Positions 36,609-44,027 of a stretch of 64,000 nucleotides of DNA are shown here, piece by piece (the first letter of the stretch is position 1; each line of letters begins with the position of its first letter). The notes below the pieces were generated by a model, which was given only the letters and a program-made list of their open reading frames with translations, was not told the DNA's origin and searched no databases. The stretch is from Prevotella melaninogenica (GTDB lineage: Bacteria > Bacteroidota > Bacteroidia > Bacteroidales > Bacteroidaceae): NCBI RefSeq assembly GCF_003609775.1, contig NZ_AP018050.1:434001-498000 (forward strand), read 5' to 3'. The position numbers and the translations under genes were made by a program.

Positions 36609-36785
36609 GACACTCTTTTATTGCACTTCGTTTTGGAACTTGCAAAGGTGATAGTTAATAGTTAATGGTTCTAATCATAAAGTTCAAAGTTCAAACCTCA
36701 ATGTTCAAAGATTAAGGTTAACCTTCTGTTTTAATTATCCATCGTCTAAATAGCCCCTTTCAACATAAAAAAAAAGCAAGTAAGG

Positions 36786-36816
36786 TTGACAGACTCGGAA
36801 ATAATTAATACCTTTG
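36786..36816 (+). promoter_or_regulatory. Promoter of rubrerythrin
   Basis: TTG (36786-36788), a 20-bp spacer and TACCTTTG (36809-36816). Leader ~120 nt. Confidence 0.7.
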
Positions 36817-36942
36817 CAAATGAAAAGTTGTAATTATTACAGGAGCAATATACAACGTTTATACATCTGATTATCAGTGGACATCAGACCTAAAATGTGC
36901 GTAATTAGCATTAAATACATATCATTATAATACAAGAACATT

Positions 36943-37596
36943 ATGAAAAAGAAATTTATTTGCACCGTTTGTGGTTATATCCACGAGGGAACAGAGGCAC
37001 CAGCAGAGTGCCCAGTATGCCACGTTAAGGCAGAGAAGTTTAAGGAGTTCAACCCAGCTGCATTGAAGGGTACAAAGACTGAGCAGAACCTCAAGGATGC
37101 TTTCGCAGGTGAGAGCCAGGCACATACTAAGTATCTCTACTATGCTTCTAAGGCTAAGAAGGACGGCTTCGAGCAGATTGCAGGCTTCTTCGAGGAGACA
37201 GCACGCAACGAGAAGGAGCACGCTAAGATCTGGTTCAAGTTCCTCCACGAGGGTGATATCCCTACAACTACTCAGAACCTCGCTGACGCAGCTGCTGGTG
37301 AGAACTACGAGTGGACTGATATGTACGAGCAGATGGCAAAGGACGCTATCGAAGAGGGCTTCCCAGAGTTGGCTGTTAAGTTCCGCAGCGTTGGTAAGGT
37401 TGAGAAGCACCACGAGGAGCGTTACCGCAAGCTCTTGAAGAATATCGAGGACAGCGTGGTATTCTCTCGCGATGGCGACTGCATCTGGCAGTGCCGCAAC
37501 TGTGGTCACATCGTTATCGGTAAGAAGGCTCCAGCCGTTTGCCCTGTATGTAACCACCCACAGAGTTTCTTCCAGGTTGAGGAGTCAAACTATTAA
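36943..37596 (+). CDS. rbr: Rubrerythrin with rubredoxin-like domains at both ends
   Basis: 217 residues. An N-terminal rubredoxin-like CxxC pair ([12 protein letters not shown]…CPVC, residues 4-27) is followed by the di-iron ferritin-like domain with E-x-x-x-H elements ([55 protein letters not shown]). A C-terminal rubredoxin domain has [20 protein letters not shown]…C. Rubrerythrins reduce hydrogen peroxide in anaerobes with electrons from rubredoxin/NADH. Most rubrerythrins have only the C-terminal rubredoxin domain; the two-ended form here is less usual. Strong codon bias suggests high expression. Own promoter and terminator, flanked by IS30 copies. Confidence 0.93.
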   Translation: MKKKFICTVCGYIHEGTEAPAECPVCHVKAEKFKEFNPAALKGTKTEQNLKDAFAGESQAHTKYLYYASKAKKDGFEQIAGFFEETARNEKEHAKIWFKFLHEGDIPTTTQNLADAAAGENYEWTDMYEQMAKDAIEEGFPELAVKFRSVGKVEKHHEERYRKLLKNIEDSVVFSRDGDCIWQCRNCGHIVIGKKAPAVCPVCNHPQSFFQVEESNY

Positions 37597-37632
37597 ATCA
37601 ACGCAATAATAATTCCATAGCGTTAGTCACAC

Positions 37633-37667
37633 AGTGCCAAGATCGAAAGGTCTTGGCACTTTTTTTA
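37633..37667 (+). terminator. Terminator of rubrerythrin
   Basis: AGTGCCAAGA pairs perfectly with TCTTGGCACT around tcgaaagg and is followed by seven T. Confidence 0.92.
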
Positions 37668-38487
37668 TTTGACAAGTCAACGGCTTGCTTACGAAGACAG
37701 GGTAAGGGAAGACAAAGTAACAGAGGAACATATTTTTGGTTGACGAGTTAACGAGTTGATTGTAATAGAAGACATAGTAACAGAAGAACCCCTCCCTCTG
37801 TTACTCAAAAGAACTTTGTTCCCCTGTTACTATGTCTTCTATTACTCTGTCTTCGCAATCACCTTGTTCACTGGTCTACCCGTTCACTCGTCCACTAAAT
37901 CATGTTCCTCTGTTACTATGTCTTCACAATTACCCTGTCTACAGCTAACTTGCCTCATGTCTAAACAAAAGAATATATATTTATATAATTCGGCGACAAA
38001 AAAGTGTAAAGTTTAATTATTTCAGCAATCTACCTATTTGTCGCAGATAAGCAAACAACCTCAACCGAAGAAAGTTACTAATTTGTCGCACTACTCCACA
38101 ATCTATTGATTTATACATGATTACAAAGGCACAAAATCAAGCGATATAAAGCAGGAAACAAATTAGTAACAATGAAAAGAAAAGAAATAGAATACAAATA
38201 CGCAATATTTGTAAAGAAAAGAGAAAGACGAAGACTTAAAGCTCCCTTTCTGTCTCTCCTCTCCTCCCTATCCGTCGAACTATCAAGAAAAAGACTCCCT
38301 TTTTGTCGCACAGAACCTACTTCGCTGTCGGGGACAACCTCCCTCGGAGTCGTGCGTAACCTACCTATACGTCGCTTATTTACAGCGTAAGCATCTGTAG
38401 TTCAATAAGATGAAAGTCCTTAACTAAGTCTTATAAGTGACTAACAATGACTGTCTAAGTTCAAGACGGAGTTTTATAAGAGGAGTT
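37668..38487. other. Long non-coding gap with TTTGTCGC motifs
   Basis: The first 300 bp are acttgtccactcg-type low complexity. Then GCGACAAA or its complement occurs repeatedly (about 37992, 38037, 38082, 38302). A G/C-richer inverted stretch lies at 38290-38360 (aagactccctttttgtcgca…cctccctcggagtcgt). No credible gene; the small frames lack any signature. Confidence 0.5.
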
Positions 38488-38580
38488 TTACATACAAGAA
38501 CTAACGCCCAATGAGGTTGCCAGTGCTGTGAGTACGGTAACGAGAATATGCAAAATATTCTTCCAAATAGGTTTAATCAT
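38488..38580 (-). CDS. Smalltalk protein
   Basis: 30 residues: MIKPIWKNILHILVTVLTAL then ATSLGVSSCM. This matches the 'smalltalk' mini-protein family of Bacteroidales (M-K-x-x-W-K…LTALATSLG…SC-M), typically encoded just after an HU-related DNA-binding gene and before a cell-wall amidase gene. Here it lies 209 nt downstream of the split HU-like gene on the same strand, as expected. It has one hydrophobic segment and a terminal Cys-Met. The function of the family is unknown. Too short for usual gene callers. Confidence 0.85.
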   Translation of the reverse strand: MIKPIWKNILHILVTVLTALATSLGVSSCM

Positions 38581-38789
38581 AATATTTCTATAAATTAAAA
38601 ACTCTTAATCGGTCAACAGCCATGATTGCCTTTACATTGCTACTGAACCGATTTGAAGTAAGTGAATACTAAACCCAAAGCAGTCCTTCAACCACAATAT
38701 GTTTAAGTTCTAATGAACAATTTGGGTTAAACAGAGAGCGGAGGGCGCAAGTTTAGCACTCCCCCACTCTCACCTCTCAAACCAATCTA

Positions 38790-38898
38790 CTATGCGTGGC
38801 TCTCAGTAGTAGATGCGGCCTCACCCGGCTCTGGACTAACAGAAGGCTTATTCTCCTTCTTCTTGCCCTTCTTCTTCGACTTATCGGCAGCCTTTGCA
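38790..38898 (-). pseudogene. HU-related DNA-binding protein, C-terminal fragment
   Basis: The minus-strand frame AKAADKSKKKGKKKENKPSV, then SPEPGEAASTTESHA*, is the lysine-rich tail of the HU-like protein whose N-terminal part is at 40010-40455. The IS30 copy B separates the two halves. The duplicated TGCAAA (38893-38898 and 40010-40015) joins them in frame as …PASAKAADKSKKK. Confidence 0.85.
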
Positions 38899-38930
38899 AG
38901 TTCCAAAACGAAGTGCAATAAAAGAGTGTC

Positions 38931-38994
38931 CCTCTCCGAGAGATGCAGACGTTCTCGACGCGTAGCGAGAGGTTGTCTGCATCTCTCGGAGAGG
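38931..38994. repeat. Perfect 20-bp inverted repeat inside IS30 copy B
   Basis: Arms 38931-38950 and 38975-38994, same as in copy A. The loop also contains partly complementary words (gttctcgacg…agcgagag). Confidence 0.8.
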
Positions 38995-39069
38995 AAAAAG
39001 AAACAACCAGCAATACAAATAAAAAAGGAGACCGAAGTCTCCCAAAGATTAACTAACTTTGTATTGCAA

Positions 39070-40008
39070 ATGTATCATCAATTAATCTCGGAGCAAAGGT
39101 CGCAAATTTTTGCCTTACTCCAAAAGAAAACAGCGAGAAAAGAAATTGCCGAGATCGTCGGTATTAGTCAGTCAACACTCTCACGTGAAATCAAACGCAA
39201 CAGTACGCCTTCGGGAAAGTATATCTGGACGAAGGCGCATGATATGGCTATGCAGCGCAGAAAGAGCACGGTAACTAACGCCAAACTCTCCGACGAATTA
39301 GTTTGGAGAATTAAAGAATATATTATCAACGACCAGTGGTCTCCAAGACAAATATCAGGGTATCTGCGCATAAATGAGAGTATAGAGGTCTCCCACCAGT
39401 CCATCTATAACATTATCCACAATGACACAACAGGGAAGCTTGCAGAGCACACAAGGCATAAGATGAAATACAGGCATCGTCCCCAAGGCGGACATCTTCC
39501 AATAAAGGACAGGGTGAGTATCCATGAAAGAAGTAAGGAAGTTGACGGGAAGAGATTCGGAGATTTTGAGATGGACTTGATCGTCGATCCTGCCCAGCAC
39601 GCCATACTCACAATAGTGGAGAAATCCACCAATATGTTGTTTATGCAGAAACTGCCATTTGGAAAAATGTCAAAGCCTCTGGTAAAGGTGGTTAGGAAAC
39701 TACTGCTGCCATACAAAGACAGCCTGAAGACAATTACAACAGATAACGGACCTGAATTTGCAGCACATAAGGACATCACAAAATACTTAGGAGTGCCCGT
39801 GTACTTCGCTGACCCATATTGTTCATGGCAAAAGGGAACTGTTGAGAATACAAACAAATTAATCAGGCAGTATATACCTAAAAAGGATTCGTTTGATAAA
39901 TATACGGACAAGAGAATTATGTCCATACAAAAGAAATTGAACGAAAGACCAAGAGAAAAATTAAACTTTTCTAATCCAAAGTGCGAGTTCTTTAAACACG
40001 TTTTGTAA
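39070..40008 (+). CDS. IS30-family transposase, copy B
   Basis: 312 residues from ATG 39070, residue-for-residue the same as the copy A transposase. HTH at the N-terminus, DDE domain with TITTDNGPEFA and WQKGTVENTNK. The frame is intact, so the element is probably active. It interrupts the HU-like gene, and the HU frame reads a few codons into the IS end (…KLQNVFKELALWIRKV). Confidence 0.93.
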   Translation: MYHQLISEQRSQIFALLQKKTARKEIAEIVGISQSTLSREIKRNSTPSGKYIWTKAHDMAMQRRKSTVTNAKLSDELVWRIKEYIINDQWSPRQISGYLRINESIEVSHQSIYNIIHNDTTGKLAEHTRHKMKYRHRPQGGHLPIKDRVSIHERSKEVDGKRFGDFEMDLIVDPAQHAILTIVEKSTNMLFMQKLPFGKMSKPLVKVVRKLLLPYKDSLKTITTDNGPEFAAHKDITKYLGVPVYFADPYCSWQKGTVENTNKLIRQYIPKKDSFDKYTDKRIMSIQKKLNERPREKLNFSNPKCEFFKHVL

Positions 40009-40009
40009 T

Positions 40010-40455
40010 TTTGCACTTGCTGGTTGACTCTGCGCCTTAGGCGCATCATACTGCACAGCCTCCTGAACGCGCAAACCGCTGAGAAGGTTCTTCACACGAC
40101 GGTGCATAGCATCAACGGTCACCGTTGGCGAAAAGAGAACGTGCGCACCATAGATGTCACGCTGCGCATTGAAGTCAGCAGCCTTCTCAACACCTAAAGA
40201 GTGAATACCTACACGGAAAGTTCCCAATCCGTCGAGCTTCACACGGTTACCATCCTTGAGAACCTGATTCATCTCGAACACCAACGCACTGATTACTGCC
40301 AAGATATCTGGCTCTGTTACGGTGCAACGCTCACTGATACGCTGAGCGAGATCCTTAACACCAACAAGGTCTGGACACACCGCACGGGCATACCAAAAAC
40401 CCTTGCGCTTGCTGTTCTTACGATTGTCCTGATACATACGAAATTTGATTGACAT
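40010..40455 (-). pseudogene. HU-related DNA-binding protein, N-terminal part (IS-disrupted)
   Basis: Starts MSIKFRMYQDNRKNSKRKGF at 40455 and contains the HU fold pattern DLAQRISERCTVTEPDILAV, then GNRVKLDGLGTFRVGI. It belongs to the HU-related family typical of Bacteroidales (with a longer, basic C-terminal tail). After …AQSQPASAK the IS30 copy B interrupts it; the tail is at 38790-38898. About 148 residues remain, plus ~13 IS-derived ones. HU-like proteins bend and compact DNA. The fused product may still fold because the core is complete, so loss of function is likely but not certain. Confidence 0.88.
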
Positions 40456-40918
40456 AACTTGAAAAATTTAAAAAGTGAAACAAAGAAATTATTGAAATAA
40501 AAAACTAACGCTAATTAACCGCAAACGTCCAAAATTACCCTACCAATACCACTCCCTCGGTCGCCCGTCAGTCGCCCTCCCCATATATAGAAAAAGGTGG
40601 AGGGACAACTAACAAAAACACTGACTGCGACAAAAAAGTGTAAAATTATGTAAACGAGTAAATAAGTGAACACGTAAACAAATAAAAAGATAAACAAAGA
40701 AATAACTAAAAAAACAATAACCTAAAAACGTATAAAAATATAAAGGTAAAAGTTGGAAAACACAAAAACGTAAAAACATACTTCATCATAAATATAAACA
40801 ACTAAAAATATGAAAAGATATTCACGTAAATAATTAAAATATTTACAGTCAGCAACTTAAAAAGTATTTCTCATACTTTCGGCGACAAAAAAGTGAAATT
40901 TTCCACCCCTTTTCTCCC
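40456..40918. other. AT-rich non-coding gap
   Basis: Very AT-rich with many aaacgtaaa/taaacgagtaaa words and two GCGACAAAAAAGTG motifs (about 40628 and 40881). The same motif occurs at 37992 on the other side of the HU/smalltalk unit. No gene seen. Confidence 0.5.
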
Positions 40919-41410
40919 CTATTTTGCCCCAAGAATCTGGTGTCTATTCTTCCCATTTCGCTTATAGCTGACGTGAATCCACCGCTTTTTTATCGACTCC
41001 TGCGGCTCAAGAATCATCTGATCGAAGTCTGTTTGAGAGAGAATTGCCGCATATTTCCGACACATTTCCAGTCCCGTCACATGAATATCAGCCGCCTCTC
41101 CTCGCAAATGTTGCGAATGTTCGGCTCCCATAACAGCCCTATTCACTACCTCACAGCGATAACCTCCCACGACTATCACACGCCCCACACGCCGTCTAAG
41201 CGGTTCTAAGACGCATTTACAAAGCTCCCGAAGATTCTCTATCACCTCCTCTCTCGAAGCCTCCCCAAACGCAGGATTCACCTCAGGCACATTCTTAACA
41301 CCCATGCTCACCGCCTTTCCCGAACGCAGCATCTCGCCCACCGTAAAATGTGGAGAGAGTCGCTCCTCAAAGTCTATCTCAGTAGAATCAATATCCTTAA
41401 TCATACACAT
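40919..41410 (-). CDS. M15A-type zinc D-Ala-D-Ala carboxypeptidase / endolysin-like
   Basis: 163 residues without a signal peptide. FTVGEMLRSGKA is followed by a peptidase M15-like core: VIVVGGYRCEVVNRAVMGAE, then HSQHLRGEAADIHVTG (SxHxxGxAxD zinc motif) and the late histidine IHVSYKRNGKNRH. Such enzymes cleave peptidoglycan stem peptides; phage endolysins and prophage-derived hydrolases share this form. In related genomes an HU-like gene, smalltalk and a cell-wall amidase cluster; here the hydrolase lies upstream of the HU-like gene on the same strand. Its lack of a leader leaves the export route open. Promoter at 41477-41507. Confidence 0.82.
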   Translation of the reverse strand: MCMIKDIDSTEIDFEERLSPHFTVGEMLRSGKAVSMGVKNVPEVNPAFGEASREEVIENLRELCKCVLEPLRRRVGRVIVVGGYRCEVVNRAVMGAEHSQHLRGEAADIHVTGLEMCRKYAAILSQTDFDQMILEPQESIKKRWIHVSYKRNGKNRHQILGAK

Positions 41411-41476
41411 TAATTATTATAGATTGTTTCCTTTACTAAAACTCAGTTCGTCATCCCTTCATTCCTGATGACGATG

Positions 41477-41507
41477 CAAAGGTACAACACTAAAAAACCG
41501 ATTCCAA
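41477..41507 (-). promoter_or_regulatory. Promoter of the M15-like peptidase gene
   Basis: Minus strand TTG (41505-41507), a 20-bp spacer and TACCTTTG (41477-41484). Confidence 0.7.
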
Positions 41508-41821
41508 GGAAGATATATGTAGTAATGTGAGTAGACAAAGTCAACTTAATTCAGAATTCAGAATTCAAAATTCATAATTATGATTACTACTGTTAGCTGC
41601 GATTTATTGCTGCAAGCAACTTGTAAACTCGTAACTTGTCAACTCGTCAACAACAAATTATGATTACCGATATCAACTACCAATAAAGCACTACGAATGT
41701 CTCTAATTGCATGCATCCTTATTGTTAAATAATTCGTGTCATTCGAGAAATTCGTAGTTCATATCATAAAGTTCAAACTTCAATGCTCAAAGTTCAAAGG
41801 TAATAGTCCAAAACTAATACA
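41508..41821. other. Simple-repeat gap
   Basis: Contains aattcagaattcagaattc (about 41552-41575), acttgtaaactcg words and aaagttcaaacttcaatgc words. The same repeat types lie at 35300-35500 and 36650-36715. No gene. Confidence 0.5.
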
Positions 41822-41917
41822 TGCTCTTTTGCCTTCGAGAAGATGCCTAATTGGCTTGTAAAAGATGCCCTTTTGAGGTCTTGTTAACGCCCTTTTGAAC
41901 CCTTACTAACGCCCTTT
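41822..41917 (+). repeat. 22-bp period array, copy 6
   Basis: Four 22-bp units (41822-41909) and a partial fifth cgcccttt. The left flank is 'aaaactaatacatgctc', comparable with copies 2 and 3. Confidence 0.85.
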
Positions 41918-42054
41918 AAAAATACAGCTTAGCAAGATACTGATAATCTGAGGGTTACAAAACTGCCGAAAAACCATCATTTATGTGCTTTTTCAGGGCA
42001 AGAACGTTAGTGGTAATGTAAACATATTTCCAAATCACCAAAGCGTATCAGCAA

Positions 42055-42172
42055 TACTTACGCTACACCTCTGTCGCTCTTTGTGCCTTCGCCACCTCCG
42101 TTATATTGTCTTTATGCTTTTATCTCCGTGTTCTCCCTCTCTCTCTGTCTTTTATATGTAGTAGGCTTAATT
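42055..42172. repeat. Inverted dispersed repeat, left copy
   Basis: About 120 bp that match the reverse complement of 49236-49366 (by eye ~75-80%). Shared words include ctctgtcgct, tttgtgccttcg and agtaggc. The two copies bracket the 7-kb block from the lipoprotein relic to the membrane protein. Confidence 0.65.
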
Positions 42173-42222
42173 TGTCAGAGTTTTTAAACACTTCTTTATC
42201 AGAAAATAAAGATTAATAGGTA

Positions 42223-42253
42223 TTGCTTATATCATCCTTTATTCGTATTTTTG
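42223..42253 (+). promoter_or_regulatory. Promoter upstream of lipoprotein relic and gene
   Basis: TTG (42223-42225), a 20-bp spacer and TATTTTTG (42246-42253), 40 nt before the relic at 42293. Confidence 0.55.
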
Positions 42254-42292
42254 CAAAGAAATCATATTTGACAAATCTTAAACCCATAGAAC

Positions 42293-42357
42293 ATGAGAAA
42301 AGAAACTTAATATTACTATCTCTTAGTGTTATCTCCTCTTGCAATAACGAGGAATAG
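42293..42357 (+). pseudogene. Lipoprotein signal-peptide relic
   Basis: After ATGAGAAAA a one-base shift gives NLILLSLSVISSCNNEE*, a complete lipoprotein leader with cysteine and then a stop. It appears to be the frameshifted, truncated start of a lost lipoprotein next to its promoter. Confidence 0.4.
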
Positions 42358-42421
42358 TAACAATAGCCAACATCGCAACCAAAAATACACTTAATATTCA
42401 CACAACTAAACATTTACCGCA

Positions 42422-42883
42422 ATGATGATTAAAAGATTTCTGCTATTTATAGCTGTTATTTTAATGGTTTCCTGCTCTAATGAAGATAACAGTAAAATAC
42501 CAGGCATTACCCCAAGTGAGATAGAACTATCCACTGCACATCCAGAAGGCTTTTTCCAGTTTATAGAAGGTGATTATGCGATGTATGAGTTTAGGATTAA
42601 TTATGGGAAGATTGACACTGAAGTATCAAAAAGAATAACCAAAGAGATTTTATCAAAGGAACAGACTGTCGTAGAACTTTCTGATGGGAATAAAGCCACA
42701 ATTTATTGTAAAAATGGCATACTCCAGAAAATAGAATTTGACTTTATGACAATAAGCAAGGTACAGACAGGAAAATATAAAGTCCAATTGAACAAAAATA
42801 GTATCCAGCAAGTACCTGTAGCAATTTTCTTTGGATTTAGTGCTCCTGATGGAATGTCCAATATTGCAATAACGTTTAGATAG
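42422..42883 (+). CDS. Hypothetical lipoprotein
   Basis: 153 residues with a lipoprotein signal (MMIKRFLLFIAVILMVSC, then SNEDN). The mature part is a small β-rich domain: PSEIELSTAHPEGFFQFIEG, KRITKEILSKEQTVVELSDG and AIFFGFSAPDGMSNIAITFR. No family was recognised. It follows a lipoprotein leader relic by 65 nt and may use the promoter at 42223. It stands at the left edge of the defence island. Confidence 0.7.
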   Translation: MMIKRFLLFIAVILMVSCSNEDNSKIPGITPSEIELSTAHPEGFFQFIEGDYAMYEFRINYGKIDTEVSKRITKEILSKEQTVVELSDGNKATIYCKNGILQKIEFDFMTISKVQTGKYKVQLNKNSIQQVPVAIFFGFSAPDGMSNIAITFR

Positions 42884-42900
42884 CAAAAGAGATAAAAGGG

Positions 42901-43101
42901 ATGTTTGTTGGTACTGTGTCCGACAACTTTGACGAACGCATAGATAAGAAAACCTTCCATGCTGAAATTGTGGTCGATACAGTAAAGGTTTCCAGCGAGA
43001 TGAAGACCTATCAGCCTATACCTGTGACAGTAGACTTTTCAAATGAAGATGGTTCCGATGTGCTCAAAGAAAACATCGAAGCCAACTATAAGCAGCTCTA
43101 A
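42901..43101 (+). CDS. Short hypothetical ORF, possibly a gene remnant
   Basis: 66 residues: MFVGTVSDNFDERIDKKTFH…VVDTVKVSSEMKTYQPIPVT…KENIEANYKQL. Composition looks like real protein (balanced charge, no low complexity), but it has no recognisable start signal and no family. It may be the 3' end of a longer decayed gene. It is convergent with the HNH gene, with 71 nt between the stops. Confidence 0.35.
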   Translation: MFVGTVSDNFDERIDKKTFHAEIVVDTVKVSSEMKTYQPIPVTVDFSNEDGSDVLKENIEANYKQL

Positions 43102-43172
43102 AAGGGAGTGCTACCCCCTTCTCTATACTGAGATAGAACGATTCAAGACCGACCCAATACTTTCTTATCTAA

Positions 43173-44027
43173 TCAAGGAGTAGCATTCTGATTATTAAGA
43201 AAACCGAAAAACTCTTGACTTTTACAACATTCCAAGGTTAGAATTGCTTTCCAATAATTAAAACCGAAATCCTTCTGCTCTTGTTTCGCACGAGACTTTA
43301 ACATTTCTATAAAGTTTTCAACAGTAATGCTGGCTTCCTTAGCTGCAATGTAGTCTCGAAGAATTTCACTAATAAAACTATCTGCTCTCTCTACAAATCT
43401 GTTACACAAATCCAGTTCTCCATAATGACTTTCTATCCGGCTGAATAAGGTAGGATCTATATTTGTTCGGTTATTTAAATAGAATTTAATTATCGGGACA
43501 CCATTTTCGATAGAGATATCTACGAATAAATATTGTTCTTGCGGGAGGTCATCGAGATAAAGATTTAGGAAAATAGGTTGTTTCCCATTCAACCAGCGAT
43601 CAAGTTTCTTTTGATTGCATATTGAACAACACTGCATCAAATTACGAGGGTTTGCAGAGAACTCTGGAAACTCAGTCTTTGGAATATAGTGATCGAGTTG
43701 ACTGCAATCAGTGAGTGTACAGTTTGGACATAGCATATCACGCTTATTAGACTTAGTAGTTGTCAAACGAACGAATAGGTCATTAAACGATTTCGCTCTG
43801 AACCTATATAGTCCTTTTAACGCCTCTTGTTCATCAGGCTGTAAAGCTATTGGCTTTAAAGTGACCAATTGGTTATTGGTGAATTTTTCATTGTACACAT
43901 TGTAACTTGTTTTAATATTTGTTTCCAAAGCTTCAACTATACTTTTTTGAGGGCCCTTATGTTTACTAGATACAACTTCCTTATGAAAGTCAAAAGGATC
44001 ATCAAGGTAATATTTCACTTTCTTCAT
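43173..44027 (-). CDS. HNH endonuclease (PtuB-like, Septu-type)
   Basis: 284 residues from ATG 44027 (an upstream in-frame TTG at 44066 is less likely). The HNH core has zinc-type cysteines CPNCTLTDCSQLDHYIPKTE (about 102-121, catalytic DH) and CCSICNQKK with a downstream asparagine/lysine region. It overlaps the ATPase gene by 26 nt, so the two are translated as a pair. An ABC-type ATPase plus HNH nuclease is the make-up of Septu anti-phage systems (PtuA/PtuB), and similar pairs occur with retrons; no reverse transcriptase is present here. The ATPase is thought to control the nuclease, which degrades nucleic acid on infection. Confidence 0.78.
   Translation of the reverse strand: MKKVKYYLDDPFDFHKEVVSSKHKGPQKSIVEALETNIKTSYNVYNEKFTNNQLVTLKPIALQPDEQEALKGLYRFRAKSFNDLFVRLTTTKSNKRDMLCPNCTLTDCSQLDHYIPKTEFPEFSANPRNLMQCCSICNQKKLDRWLNGKQPIFLNLYLDDLPQEQYLFVDISIENGVPIIKFYLNNRTNIDPTLFSRIESHYGELDLCNRFVERADSFISEILRDYIAAKEASITVENFIEMLKSRAKQEQKDFGFNYWKAILTLECCKSQEFFGFLNNQNATP

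Larger units (their letters stand above)
35530..36640 (-). mobile_element. IS30-family element, copy A
   Basis: 1111 bp, flanked by TGCAAA on both sides (35524-35529 and 36641-36646). Ends: ATTACAAAACG and, on the other strand, AGTTCCAAAACG. Its transposase has the same residue sequence as that of copy B (38899-40009), which lies in inverted orientation 2.3 kb away. It carries an internal 20-bp perfect inverted repeat at 36545-36608. Confidence 0.85.
38899..40009 (+). mobile_element. IS30-family element, copy B
   Basis: 1111 bp, flanked by a 6-bp TGCAAA duplication and inserted in the HU-like gene. Same length, ends and transposase as copy A (35530-36640) but opposite orientation, so the 2.3 kb between them (with rubrerythrin) lies between inverted repeats. 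Confidence 0.9.

Noticed and set aside
36925..37557. Long minus-strand open frame over rubrerythrin
   Set aside because: It mirrors the codon-biased rubrerythrin gene, whose domains, promoter and terminator are all on the plus strand.
38863..39069. N-terminal extension of the IS30 transposase through the inverted repeat
   Set aside because: The extension reads IS end and dyad sequence (and in copy B even HU-gene bases); the HTH-proximal ATG fits the family start.
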